From Muricoccus harenae (GTDB lineage: Bacteria; Pseudomonadota; Alphaproteobacteria; Acetobacterales; Acetobacteraceae): DNA of 64,000 nucleotides. The notes beneath the pieces were generated by a model. The model was not told where the DNA came from. It saw only the letters and a list, made by a program, of their open reading frames with translations, and ran no database searches. A program made the position numbers and the translations under genes. The stretch is from positions 1-64,000 of the forward strand of contig NZ_WWDL01000013.1 of assembly GCF_009848505.1 (NCBI RefSeq). Direction: 5' to 3'. Shown in pieces: positions 44,957-53,633 of the stretch (the stretch's first letter is position 1; each line of letters opens with the position of its first letter).

Positions 44957-45648
44957 GCAGCCGAATCCGTGCGCCGCCGCATCGGCGCCATGGGCACGCT
45001 GAACAGTCGGTCCGTGCCAAGCATGAAGACGCGGCCCCCGCGCGGGAACAGCCCGCCCAGCGCCGGGTCGCGCACGTCCAGCCCGCCCGTATAAGCTCCG
45101 AAGGCTGGCAGGATCACGCGCCGGGCGTCGGTGGCGAAGCAGGGGCGGCTGATTCCGCCCGCCCGCGTGGCCAATGTCGCCTTCGGGTGGAAGTGCCCGC
45201 TCAACTCCCCCACCGCACGGGGATCGGCCTCGTGCCGGAAGGTGAGGGAGCCATCCGCGAAGCTGTTCACGGCAAGGCCCGGCAGCCCGACCGGCGCCAC
45301 CGGATCGTGATTGCCCAGCACCCAGACAACCTCCTGCACCGAGGCCAGGATGCGGCCGAGCGCGGCGCAGTCGGCCGGCGCCATCCGCTGGCAGCCCAGC
45401 GCGTCGTGGAAGCTGTCGCCAAGCAAGACCAGCCGGGCAGGGCGGTAGCGCCGCACCACGAGGGCAAGCTTCGAAAGGGTCTCGCGGGTGTCGTAGGGCG
45501 GCACGAAGAAACCGCGGGCGGCGAAATGGCTGCCCTTTTCCAGATGCAGGTCGGACACGGCCAGGGTCCGACGCGCGGGCCAGGAGACCACGCCCATCGG
45601 ATCGAGCATCAACCGTTCCCCGGCCAGGTGCAGCGGGGCGGGTGTCAC
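44953..45648 (-). CDS. pdeM: Ligase-associated DNA damage response endonuclease PdeM
   Basis: A 231-residue calcineurin-type metallophosphoesterase found with lhr and an ATP-dependent DNA ligase in bacterial repair clusters. Motifs are LAVSDLHLEKG (D-x-H), VLLGDSFHD (GD), WVLGNHDP (GNHD) and GELSGHFHPKA (GHxH). The protein begins with the family's LHLAGERLMLDPMGVVSWP. It overlaps lhr upstream and the photolyase remnant downstream by four bases each. The ligase and exonuclease partners are not in this window. Confidence 0.9.
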   Translation of the reverse strand: MTPAPLHLAGERLMLDPMGVVSWPARRTLAVSDLHLEKGSHFAARGFFVPPYDTRETLSKLALVVRRYRPARLVLLGDSFHDALGCQRMAPADCAALGRILASVQEVVWVLGNHDPVAPVGLPGLAVNSFADGSLTFRHEADPRAVGELSGHFHPKATLATRAGGISRPCFATDARRVILPAFGAYTGGLDVRDPALGGLFPRGGRVFMLGTDRLFSVPMAPMRRRTDSAA

Positions 45649-48194
45649 GGGGCCAGCCCCTTGGCGCTGCGGATGAAGCGGCGGGGCGGCGGGCGACGCT
45701 TGCGGTTCTGTCGTCTGGGGCGATCCACCACACCGGAACGCACGCGGATGCCCTCCGTCACCTCGGAGAGTACATCGGCGAAATGCTCCACCCCGCCGGT
45801 CGCGTCATCCACCAGCGCGGCGGCCTCGGCGAGAAGTGCATCCTCGGCGCCGCCGGCCACCCATTCCCGCCCCTCCTCGATCAGCGCGGGCACGGCAAGC
45901 GGCGAAACACGATCCAGCCGGCGGATGCGGATGGCGCCCTGGATCCGGGCAAGAAGGGTTGCGATGCGTCCAACATCGGTCAGGCCCGTCGCGGCCTCGG
46001 CGCGGGTGGCGCGCAGCAGGATGTGGTCGGGCTCGTGCTTGCGCAGCACGTCGTAGATTAGGTCGGCATTCATGCTCATCTGGCGGCCGGACTTCTCCTG
46101 GCCCGGGTGGTTCTTCTCGATCAGCCCGGCAATGGTGGCGATGTTGCGGAAGGTGCGGCGGAGCATGGAGGATTCCGCGATCCACTCCTCCAGCTCCTCG
46201 CCGAGGATGTCCTCTTCGAATAGCCGCTCGGGGTCAATTGGCTCGAAGGCGCTCCAGGTGGCGAGGACGTAGTCGGTGCCGAGATAGCCGAGCGGGCCAT
46301 AGCCCATGCGCTCCATGCGCTTGGTCACCAGCATTCCCAACGTCTGATGCGCCAACCGCCCCTCGAAGCAATAGGCGACCATGAACCAGCGGCCGCCGCG
46401 CGGAAAAACCTCGATCAGCATGCCGTCCCGCTGCGGCAGCTCCGAACGCCGCTGCTGCAGGCGCAGCCAGTCCCGCACCGGCTCCGGCAGGGTTCGCCAG
46501 CGCTTCGGATCGGCCAGAATGGAGCGGACGCGGAAGGAAAGATGAGTGGAGAGCGGCAGGCGCGCCCCCGCATAGGCCGGCACGCGCGGCTCTCCCTCCC
46601 CACCGCGCGTCACCACCATGGTGAGCGCGTCGATGCCCTCATAGCGCAGGGTCTGGCCGGCGAAGATGAAGCAATGTCCAGGTTCGAGGGTGGAGGCGAA
46701 CCATTCCTCCACCTCGCCCAGCACCGGCCCGCCGCGCAGCCGCACCTTCAGCATCGGCGTGTCGACAATGGTGCCGAGATTCATCCGCGCCTGCCGCGCC
46801 ACGCGCAGGTCCCGCACATGCACCAGCCCCTCGGAGTCCCGGAACAGGCGGCGGAAGCGCTCATAGGCACGCAGCGCGTAGCCGCCATCCTCGACGAAGC
46901 GCAGCACGTCGTCGAAGTCGCGGCGGGTGAGGCCGGCATAGGGGCCGGCGCGTGTCACCTCGGCATAGAGGTCGTCGGGCTGGAACGGCGCCTGGCAGGC
47001 CATGGCCAGGATGTGCTGGGCGAGCACGTCCAGCCCGCCCGGGCGCGGCGGCTCGCCATCAAGCTCATGCGCCCGCACGGCCTCGGTGGCGGCGACGCAT
47101 TCGATCACCTCGAAACGGTTCGCGGGCACCAGCACGGCGCGGGAGGGCTCGTCCATCCGGTGGTTGGCCCGGCCGACCCGCTGGAGCAGGCGGGAGACGC
47201 CCTTGGGCGCGCCGACCTGGATCACCTGGTCCACCGCACCCCAGTCGATGCCGAGATCGAGCGAGGCGGTGGCCACCACTCCCCGCAGCTTCCCGGCCGA
47301 CATGGCCGCCTCCACCTTCCGCCGCTGCTCGATCTGCAGCGAACCATGGTGGAGGCCGATCGGCAGGTTGTCCTCGTTCAGCTTCCAAAGGGCGGCGAAG
47401 ATCAGCTCCGCCTGGGCGCGCGTGTTCACGAAGACGATGGTGACCCCCGCCTGCCGGATGCATTTCAGCACCCCCGGGGAGGAGGCGATGCCCATATGGC
47501 CGCCCCAGGGCAGGTGCCCCTCCGGCAGCATGAGGTGGAGCACTGGCTCCGCCCCGCCCTTGCCGACGACCAGCCGCACGTCGCTGGCCCGGGCGCTGGG
47601 TGAGAGCCAGGCCCGGAGCGCCTCCGGATGAGCCACCGTCGCCGAGAGCCCAACACGCCGCAGCCCAGGCGCGAGCATGTCGAGCCGCGCCATGCAGAGG
47701 GCGAGCTGGTCCCCCCGCTTGGTGCCGGCCATCGCATGGGCCTCATCCACCACCACGGTCCGGAGCCCCGCAAAGAGTTGGGGCGCCTCGGGGGAGGAGA
47801 GGAGGACGGCGAGGCTTTCGGGCGTGGTCAGCAGGATCTGCGGCGGCGCCTCGCGCTGGCGGGCGCGGCGGTTCTGGGGGGTGTCGCCGGTGCGGGTCTC
47901 GATGCGGATGGGGAGGTCCATCTCCCGCACCGGGTCCATCAGGTTGCGGGCGATATCCACCGCCAGCGCCTTCAAGGGCGAGACATAAAGGGTGTGCAGC
48001 CCCTCGCGCGGCTCGGCATGCAGGTCCAGCAGGCTGGGCAGGAAGCCCGCCAGCGTCTTGCCGCCACCGGTCGGGGCGATGAGCAGGGCGCTCTCTCCGG
48101 CCTTGGCGGCCTTCCAAAGGGCGATCTGGTGAGGGCGCGGGGTCCAGCCGCGAGCGGCAAACCAGCCCGCGAAGGGTTCCGGCAATGTTCCCAT
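45645..48194 (-). CDS. Ligase-associated DEXH-box DNA helicase (Lhr-type)
   Basis: An 849-residue superfamily 2 helicase. It begins FAGWFAARGWTPRPHQ and shows motif I APTGGGKTLAG, motif Ia VSPLKALAVD, motif II VVDEAHAMAGTKRG (DEAH), motif III GLSATV, and motif VI QRVGRANHR. The winged-helix and Lhr-specific C-terminal domains follow (FIFAGQTLRYEGID, TDYVLATWSAFEPID). Length and ending match the ligase-associated subfamily rather than the 1,500-residue Lhr. The ATG at 48194 gives the conserved start. It leads the operon with pdeM, the photolyase remnant and the phosphatase, and diverges from rmuC. Confidence 0.92.
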   Translation of the reverse strand: MGTLPEPFAGWFAARGWTPRPHQIALWKAAKAGESALLIAPTGGGKTLAGFLPSLLDLHAEPREGLHTLYVSPLKALAVDIARNLMDPVREMDLPIRIETRTGDTPQNRRARQREAPPQILLTTPESLAVLLSSPEAPQLFAGLRTVVVDEAHAMAGTKRGDQLALCMARLDMLAPGLRRVGLSATVAHPEALRAWLSPSARASDVRLVVGKGGAEPVLHLMLPEGHLPWGGHMGIASSPGVLKCIRQAGVTIVFVNTRAQAELIFAALWKLNEDNLPIGLHHGSLQIEQRRKVEAAMSAGKLRGVVATASLDLGIDWGAVDQVIQVGAPKGVSRLLQRVGRANHRMDEPSRAVLVPANRFEVIECVAATEAVRAHELDGEPPRPGGLDVLAQHILAMACQAPFQPDDLYAEVTRAGPYAGLTRRDFDDVLRFVEDGGYALRAYERFRRLFRDSEGLVHVRDLRVARQARMNLGTIVDTPMLKVRLRGGPVLGEVEEWFASTLEPGHCFIFAGQTLRYEGIDALTMVVTRGGEGEPRVPAYAGARLPLSTHLSFRVRSILADPKRWRTLPEPVRDWLRLQQRRSELPQRDGMLIEVFPRGGRWFMVAYCFEGRLAHQTLGMLVTKRMERMGYGPLGYLGTDYVLATWSAFEPIDPERLFEEDILGEELEEWIAESSMLRRTFRNIATIAGLIEKNHPGQEKSGRQMSMNADLIYDVLRKHEPDHILLRATRAEAATGLTDVGRIATLLARIQGAIRIRRLDRVSPLAVPALIEEGREWVAGGAEDALLAEAAALVDDATGGVEHFADVLSEVTEGIRVRSGVVDRPRRQNRKRRPPPRRFIRSAKGLAP

Positions 48195-48268
48195 GGGCCC
48201 GGCGTATATGGCATGGATTGCCGGCATGGGGAGGCCCGCCCCGCTCGACTCGAACCGAAAGCCCCCGG

Positions 48269-49699
48269 ATGGCCGAACTGACGACGCTACTTCCCGTGAT
48301 CCTGGCTGGTCTGGCGCTGCTGGGGGTGCTCGTCATCCTCCTGCGGCGTCCATCGGGTGGTGGCGATGCGCTGGCGACGCTGTCGGGCAAGCTGGACGCG
48401 CTCGGGGCGGCGCAGGACCGTCAGGCCGCCGCCGCGGCAGATCGGAGCGCGGCGGCCGAGCGCGCCATGGCCGACCGGCTGGCCGAGACGCGGCTGGCGA
48501 CCGATGCCGCCCTCGCCGCCCAGCGCGAGCGGCTGGGCACCACCGAGCAGATGCTGGCCGACCGGCTGGGCGAGGCGACCCGCGCGATGGCCGAGGCGCT
48601 TTCCGCCCAGGGGCTGGCCGCGGCGAACAGCTCGGCGGCCCAGAACGAGCGGCTGGCGGCGCAGGAGAACATGCTGTCGGAGCGGCTCTCGGCCTCGACC
48701 CTGGCGCTGACTGAGACGCTGGCAAATGCCCTCGCCGCCCAGAACGAACGGCTGGCGGCGCAGGAGAAGGCCCTGGCGGACCGGCTCGCCAGCACCCAGG
48801 AGTCGCTCGGCGCGGCGGTGGCCGCGCAGAACGAGCGGATCGGCCGCATCCTGAACGAGAACGCCCTGAAGGCCGAGGAAACTGCCGGCAAGATCCATGA
48901 GCGGTTGGCGGTGATCGACGCCGCCCGTGCCAATATGGAGGCGCTGGGCGCGCAGGTGGGCAGCCTCGCGCAGATCCTGGGCAACAAGCAGTCTCGCGGC
49001 GCCTTCGGCGAGGTGCAGCTGCGCCAGATCGTCGAGGACCGGCTGCCGCCGGATGGCTTCGTCTGGCAGCACACCCTGGCGAACCGCACGCGTTGCGACG
49101 TGCTGATCCGCCTGCCGAACCCGCCCGGCCCCATTGCCGTGGATAGCAAGTTCCCACTCGAAGCCTGGCTCGCGGCAAGGGATGCCACGGACGATGCGAC
49201 CCGCCTCGCCGCCACGAAGCGCTTCGCCGCCGACATCACGCGCCATGTGGACGATGTGGCCGGCAAGTATATCTGCCCCGGGGAGACCGCGGACGGCACG
49301 CTGATCTTCGTGCCCAGCGAGGCAATCTACGCCGACCTGCACTCCGCCCATTCACCGGTCGTGGATGCGGCGGCGCGGAGGGGCGTCTACATCGTCTCGC
49401 CCAGCACGCTCTGGGCCGTGCTCGGGACCATGCGTGCGCTGATGCAGGATGTCCGGATGCGGGCGGAGGCCGGGCAGATCAAGATCCAGGTCGCCGAGCT
49501 GGTGAAGGATGTCGGGCGCCTGGACGAGCGGGTGGGCCGGCTCCGCAAGCACTTCGTCGACATCCAGAATGATGTGCAGCAGATCGAGATCACCACCGGC
49601 AAGATCGCCCGCCGGGGTGTCGCGATCGAGGCGGTGGAGCTGAGCGATCTGCCGGCCATCGCCGGGCCGGGCGCCACGCTGTCCCCGGCCGCCGACTGA
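48269..49699 (+). CDS. rmuC: DNA recombination protein RmuC
   Basis: A 476-residue RmuC-type protein, thought to limit inversions and act on DNA structures. Residues about 5-25 form an N-terminal membrane anchor (TTLLPVILAGLALLGVLVILL). A long alanine-rich coiled coil (about 30-235) contains a duplicated 33-residue unit. The C-terminal RmuC nuclease-like domain shows GAFGEVQLRQIVED, CDVLIRLPNPPGPIAVDSKFP and LIFVPSEAIYADL. The ATG at 48269 starts the anchor. Its 5' region is divergent from lhr by about 74 bases. Confidence 0.92.
   Translation: MAELTTLLPVILAGLALLGVLVILLRRPSGGGDALATLSGKLDALGAAQDRQAAAAADRSAAAERAMADRLAETRLATDAALAAQRERLGTTEQMLADRLGEATRAMAEALSAQGLAAANSSAAQNERLAAQENMLSERLSASTLALTETLANALAAQNERLAAQEKALADRLASTQESLGAAVAAQNERIGRILNENALKAEETAGKIHERLAVIDAARANMEALGAQVGSLAQILGNKQSRGAFGEVQLRQIVEDRLPPDGFVWQHTLANRTRCDVLIRLPNPPGPIAVDSKFPLEAWLAARDATDDATRLAATKRFAADITRHVDDVAGKYICPGETADGTLIFVPSEAIYADLHSAHSPVVDAAARRGVYIVSPSTLWAVLGTMRALMQDVRMRAEAGQIKIQVAELVKDVGRLDERVGRLRKHFVDIQNDVQQIEITTGKIARRGVAIEAVELSDLPAIAGPGATLSPAAD
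48638..48768 (+). repeat. Duplicated 32-bp segment in the rmuC coiled coil
   Basis: GCCCAGAACGAGCGGCTGGC at 48638 onward (32 bases) recurs at 48737-48768 with a single mismatch. The 99-base period equals 33 residues (AQNERLAAQE repeated), keeping heptad phase nearly constant. It reflects internal duplication of the coiled coil. Confidence 0.7.
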
Positions 49700-49716
49700 G
49701 CGGCCGTCTCGCGGGC

Positions 49717-50967
49717 CTAGACGGGCGGAACCCCGCCCACGCGCATGAGGTGCTGCATCCCCACCTCCTCCGGCCGCTGGCAGCCGAGGAGGGCGAGGTT
49801 GCGGTCCACCTCCTGCGAGAGGATGGAAATGGCGTGGCTCACCCCAGCCTCCCCGCCCACCGCGGCGGCATAGAGGAACGGGCGCCCGACGAAGACGAAA
49901 TCCGCGCCCATGGCCAGGGCCTTCAGCACATCTGCGCCGCGGCGGATGCCGCCGTCCATCATCACGGTCATGGTTCCGGCTGCCGCCTTCACCTCCGGCA
50001 GGGCGCGGAACGCGGAAATGGCGCCATCGAGCTGTCGTCCGCCATGGTTGGAGACGACGACGCCGTCAGCACCTTCCTCGGCGGAGCGGCGGGCGTCCTC
50101 GCCATGCAGGATGCCCTTCACGATCAGCCGGCCCTTCCAGCGCTTGCGGATCTGGGCGAGATGCGTCCAGTTCAGGTGGTCCCGCGCGCTGAAGTCCCGC
50201 TCCACATGCCGCGCGATGATGGGGGCGCCGCGCGTTGCGAAGGAATTCTCGAAATGCGGCATGCCGTGGTGGCGCAGGGTGCGGAACATCGTGTCCAGCA
50301 GCCAGCGCGGGCGGATCGCGCCATCCCAGGCAAGGCGCAGGTTGGGCTTCAGCGGGGTGGAGAAGCCGCTGCGGACGTTGTTCTCGCGATTGCCCATGGT
50401 GGTGGTGTCCACCGTCAGCAGCAGCGTGCCGAAGCCGGCGGCCGCCACGCGATCCACCAGCCCCGCGATCCGGTCCGAGTCACCCGGCAGATAGGCCTGG
50501 AACCAGCTACCGGGCGCTTCCTTCGCAACCTCCTCAAGTGGGATGAGCGAGGATCCGCTCATGATCATCGGGATGCCGGCATCCCGTGCCGCACGGGCGA
50601 GCACCAGGTCGCCGCGATAGGCCATGATGGCGCTGATCCCCATCGGCGCGATGCCGAAGGGGGCGCTGTATTCCTGGCCGAACAGGGTGGTCGCCATGCT
50701 GCGGCGGGAGACGTCGATCAGGTAGCGGGGGCGGAAGGCCCATTCCTGGAAGACCTCCCGATTATCCTTCAGCGAGGCATTCGTCTCGGCTGCACCAGCA
50801 ATATAGCCGAAGAGCGGCCGGGGCAGCTTCCGCCGCGCCGCCGGCTCGAAATCGTCGAGCGCCAGGATCGAGCGCAGGCGGCGCGGCAGGTCCTTGGGGA
50901 CGCTGCGATAGACGCTCCGCGCCGGGGGAGGGACTGGGGCGGCGCCGTTGGTGTCGGGGGGGCTCAT
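49717..50967 (-). CDS. FMN-dependent alpha-hydroxy acid dehydrogenase (lldD/mandelate dehydrogenase-like)
   Basis: A 416-residue flavoenzyme that oxidises an L-2-hydroxyacid such as lactate or mandelate. It has SAPFGIAPMG (FMN-binding), the catalytic histidine within VVSNHGGRQLDGA, the phosphate loop MDGGIRRGADVLKALAMGADFVFVGRP, and the arginine before it. An N-terminal 35-residue extension is proline-rich. It overlaps pcaB by four bases at the end of the pca operon, suggesting that it feeds or serves aromatic acid breakdown, for example mandelate to benzoylformate; the substrate is inferred only. Confidence 0.87.
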   Translation of the reverse strand: MSPPDTNGAAPVPPPARSVYRSVPKDLPRRLRSILALDDFEPAARRKLPRPLFGYIAGAAETNASLKDNREVFQEWAFRPRYLIDVSRRSMATTLFGQEYSAPFGIAPMGISAIMAYRGDLVLARAARDAGIPMIMSGSSLIPLEEVAKEAPGSWFQAYLPGDSDRIAGLVDRVAAAGFGTLLLTVDTTTMGNRENNVRSGFSTPLKPNLRLAWDGAIRPRWLLDTMFRTLRHHGMPHFENSFATRGAPIIARHVERDFSARDHLNWTHLAQIRKRWKGRLIVKGILHGEDARRSAEEGADGVVVSNHGGRQLDGAISAFRALPEVKAAAGTMTVMMDGGIRRGADVLKALAMGADFVFVGRPFLYAAAVGGEAGVSHAISILSQEVDRNLALLGCQRPEEVGMQHLMRVGGVPPV

Positions 50968-52310
50968 GCGAGGCGCTCCAGCACGCGGTCCACGAAGAGG
51001 CCGGCGCTTCCGAGATAGGTAGAGGGATCGGTGATCCGCCCGATGGCCGCCGGATCGAGGCGGGAGGAGACGGCCTCGGCTCGCCCGAGCGCTTCGGCGA
51101 GCGGGATGCGCTCGGCCAGCGCGACATCGCAGGCATGGTGCACGGCGTCATGCGCCGCACCGCGCCCGAGCTTCGGCGCGAGACCCATCATCACAGCTTC
51201 CGCCATGATGGCGCCGCCGGTGGCATCAAGGTTCCGCCGCATGCGGGCGGCATCCACCGTCATGCCCTGAGCGATCTGCCGCGCCTGATCCAGCGCGCCA
51301 TGGGTCAGCAGCAGCGCCTGGGGGATGGCCAGTGGCTCGGCCTGCCAGGGACCGGTGCCGCGCTCATGGTCCAGCGCCATGGCGGACATCACCTGCGGCA
51401 CCAGCGCATGAACGCCGCGCGCCTGCGCCAGCACGTATTCGCAGGCGATCGGGTTGCGCTTCTGCGGCATGGTGGAGGAGCCGCCGCGCCCGGCCTCATG
51501 CGGCTCGAACACCTCGGCGACCTCGGTCTGCATCAGCAGCATGACGTCCGTCGCCATTTTGGAGAGCGTGCCGCAGAGGATGCCGCACCAGCACACCGCC
51601 TCTGTGACGGTGTCCCGCGCCACATGCCAGGGGATCTCCGGCACGGCGAGGTCCAGCTCCCGCGCCAGCGCATCGGCCACAGCCGGTCCCTGCTCGCCGA
51701 GGGAGGCGAGGGTGCCGACCGCGCCGCCGAACTGCACGCGCAGCAGGCGCGGCAGCAGGGCATCCAGCGTGTCCCGCGCATTGATCAGCGGCGCCAGCCA
51801 CGCGGCGCATTTATAGCCGAAGGTGACGGGCAGGGCGTGTTGCAGATGGGTGCGCCCGGCCATCACCGTGCCGCGGTGTTCCCGCGCGCGGGCGGCAAGG
51901 GCGGTGATGGTGGCGTCCAGATCGGTGCGGATGAGGGAGAAGGCGTCACGCAGCGCCAGCACCAGGGCGGTGTCCAGGATGTCCTGGGTCGTCGCGCCCC
52001 AATGGGTCCAGCGCGCCGCCTCCTCGCCTGCCAGAGTGCCGAGCTGCTTCACCAGCCCGACCACCGGATAGCCGGTGTTGCGCGTGGCGGCGGCGAGCGT
52101 CGGCAGGTCCAGCCGCTCCACCCGGGCCGCGGCCGTAATGGCCCGCGCGGCCTCCTCCGGGACGATGCCGAGCCCGGCCTCGGCGCGCGCAAGCGCCGCC
52201 TCCACATCCAGCATGCGCTGGAGAAGCGCCATCTCCCCCACCACGCTGCGCATGGCGTCGGTTCCGTAGAGGACGCCCCAGACTGCCCCGTCCGCCGGAT
52301 TGACGCTCAT
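50964..52310 (-). CDS. pcaB: 3-carboxy-cis,cis-muconate cycloisomerase
   Basis: PcaB turns 3-carboxymuconate into 4-carboxymuconolactone in the protocatechuate branch of the beta-ketoadipate pathway. It is a 448-residue member of the fumarase/aspartase superfamily with the signature GGSSTMPQKRNPIA and the other conserved regions TRNTGYPVVGLV and HWGATTQDILDTA. Its assignment over adenylosuccinate lyase rests on its place directly after pcaG and the AGRTHLQHALPVTFG segment. Only 2 bases separate it from pcaG. Confidence 0.9.
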   Translation of the reverse strand: MSVNPADGAVWGVLYGTDAMRSVVGEMALLQRMLDVEAALARAEAGLGIVPEEAARAITAAARVERLDLPTLAAATRNTGYPVVGLVKQLGTLAGEEAARWTHWGATTQDILDTALVLALRDAFSLIRTDLDATITALAARAREHRGTVMAGRTHLQHALPVTFGYKCAAWLAPLINARDTLDALLPRLLRVQFGGAVGTLASLGEQGPAVADALARELDLAVPEIPWHVARDTVTEAVCWCGILCGTLSKMATDVMLLMQTEVAEVFEPHEAGRGGSSTMPQKRNPIACEYVLAQARGVHALVPQVMSAMALDHERGTGPWQAEPLAIPQALLLTHGALDQARQIAQGMTVDAARMRRNLDATGGAIMAEAVMMGLAPKLGRGAAHDAVHHACDVALAERIPLAEALGRAEAVSSRLDPAAIGRITDPSTYLGSAGLFVDRVLERLA

Positions 52311-52312
52311 GC

Positions 52313-52918
52313 CTAAACGGCCATCCAGACGGTCTCGCCCTCGCCCTGGAGGCGAAGATCGAGCGTCCAGGTGCCGTTCCCGGCGGGCTTCGCGATCATC
52401 GTGCCGCGCCGCGCCTCAGGCACCGCCTTCAGCACGGGGTCGGTGGCGTTCAGCGGCTCGCCCTCGAAGTACAGCCGGGTGGAAAGGTGCTGCAGCAGCC
52501 CGCGGGCGAAAATGGCCAAGGCAACATGAGGCGCCTGCATCGCATTGCCGCCGGCATGCGGGCCGACCGGCACGGGGCCGGGCTTCAGTGTCACGAAGCG
52601 GAAGCGCCCCTGCTTGTCGGTGGCGCAGCGGCCATAGCCCTGGAAGGCAGTGGGATCACCGTTCTGGTCGGGATAGCGGCCGGATGGATCGGCATGCCAG
52701 ATCTCCACCAGCGCATCCGTCACCAGCGCACCCTTGCCGTCCTTCACCGTGCCAGCGAGGGTAATGCGCTCGGCCCCCTCAGGCAGCCTGTCGGCGAAGT
52801 GGCGGGTTGTGTCGGCCCATTCCGGGAAGTCGACGAGGTGCCAGTAGGGGCCGGCGGTCTGATGGGCCGAGGCGACCAGCGCGTCGGAGGGCGCCAGTTC
52901 CGGGGTCGCCTCAGTCAT
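52313..52918 (-). CDS. pcaG: Protocatechuate 3,4-dioxygenase, alpha subunit
   Basis: The alpha subunit of the non-haem Fe(III) intradiol dioxygenase that cleaves protocatechuate to 3-carboxymuconate. It starts with HQTAGPYWHLVDFPEW and has the beta-sandwich core ALVEIWHADPSGRYP. As expected for alpha subunits, it lacks the four iron ligands and ends DLRLQGEGETVWMAV. The ATG at 52918 is used (an upstream ATG at 52924 is possible); it overlaps the end of pcaH by 8 bases, so the subunits are made in step. Confidence 0.93.
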   Translation of the reverse strand: MTEATPELAPSDALVASAHQTAGPYWHLVDFPEWADTTRHFADRLPEGAERITLAGTVKDGKGALVTDALVEIWHADPSGRYPDQNGDPTAFQGYGRCATDKQGRFRFVTLKPGPVPVGPHAGGNAMQAPHVALAIFARGLLQHLSTRLYFEGEPLNATDPVLKAVPEARRGTMIAKPAGNGTWTLDLRLQGEGETVWMAV

Positions 52919-53633
52919 GGTGACCATCCTCCATCGGTGTGGCCTCGCGCCCACGCAGCACAATGTCGAAGCGGTAGCCCAGCGCCCATTCCGGCTTTGT
53001 CATCTCAAGGTCGAACTTCGCGACGAGGCGGTTCCGCGCCGCCTCATCCGCCACCGTGTTGAAGATCGGATCGAGCGGCAGCAGCGGGTCGCCCGGGAAG
53101 TACATCTGGGTGATCATGCGCTGTGCGAAGCCCGAGCCGAACAGGCTGTAATGGGTGTGGTTCGGCCGCCAGGCGTTCTGATGGTTCCGCCAGGGATAGG
53201 CACCCGGCCGGATGGTGACGTAGCGGTACCAGCCCTCATCATCGGTGAAGACGCGGCCCATGCCCCGGAAATTGGGGTCGAGCGGCGCGTCATGCGTGTC
53301 GCCCTCATGGTTGTAGCGCCCGGCGGCATTGGCCTGCCATACCTCCACCATCGCGCGGCGGATTGGGCGGCCATCCTCGTCGGTCAGCCGGCCGCCGACG
53401 ATGATGCGCTCGCCCATCGCCTGGCCCTTGCCGTTCTCCAGCACCGTGAGGTCCGTGACCTCGGGGTAGCGGGCAGGGGTGAAGATCGGGCTGCTCGTCT
53501 CGGTCAGCGTGTGCGGCAGTTCGAGCAGCGGCTGGGTCGGGTAGCGCGCATGGGTACTGCCGTAGGAAGGCGAGTTCAGGGGCGGCTGGGTTGCGGGATT
53601 GGGACGGCGATAGCCGTGGACGACATCGCTCAT
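52911..53633 (-). CDS. pcaH: Protocatechuate 3,4-dioxygenase, beta subunit
   Basis: The catalytic beta subunit, which carries the iron. The four ligands are seen as tyrosine in AAGRYNHEGD, tyrosine in EGWYRYVTIRPGAYPW and the two histidines in RPNHTHYSLFG. The N-terminal YRRPNPATQPPLNSPSYGST is typical of this subunit, and the C-terminal YRFDIVLRGREATPMED closes it. At 240 residues it matches the family. It overlaps the pcaL-like gene by four bases and pcaG by eight. Confidence 0.95.
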   Translation of the reverse strand: MSDVVHGYRRPNPATQPPLNSPSYGSTHARYPTQPLLELPHTLTETSSPIFTPARYPEVTDLTVLENGKGQAMGERIIVGGRLTDEDGRPIRRAMVEVWQANAAGRYNHEGDTHDAPLDPNFRGMGRVFTDDEGWYRYVTIRPGAYPWRNHQNAWRPNHTHYSLFGSGFAQRMITQMYFPGDPLLPLDPIFNTVADEAARNRLVAKFDLEMTKPEWALGYRFDIVLRGREATPMEDGHHD

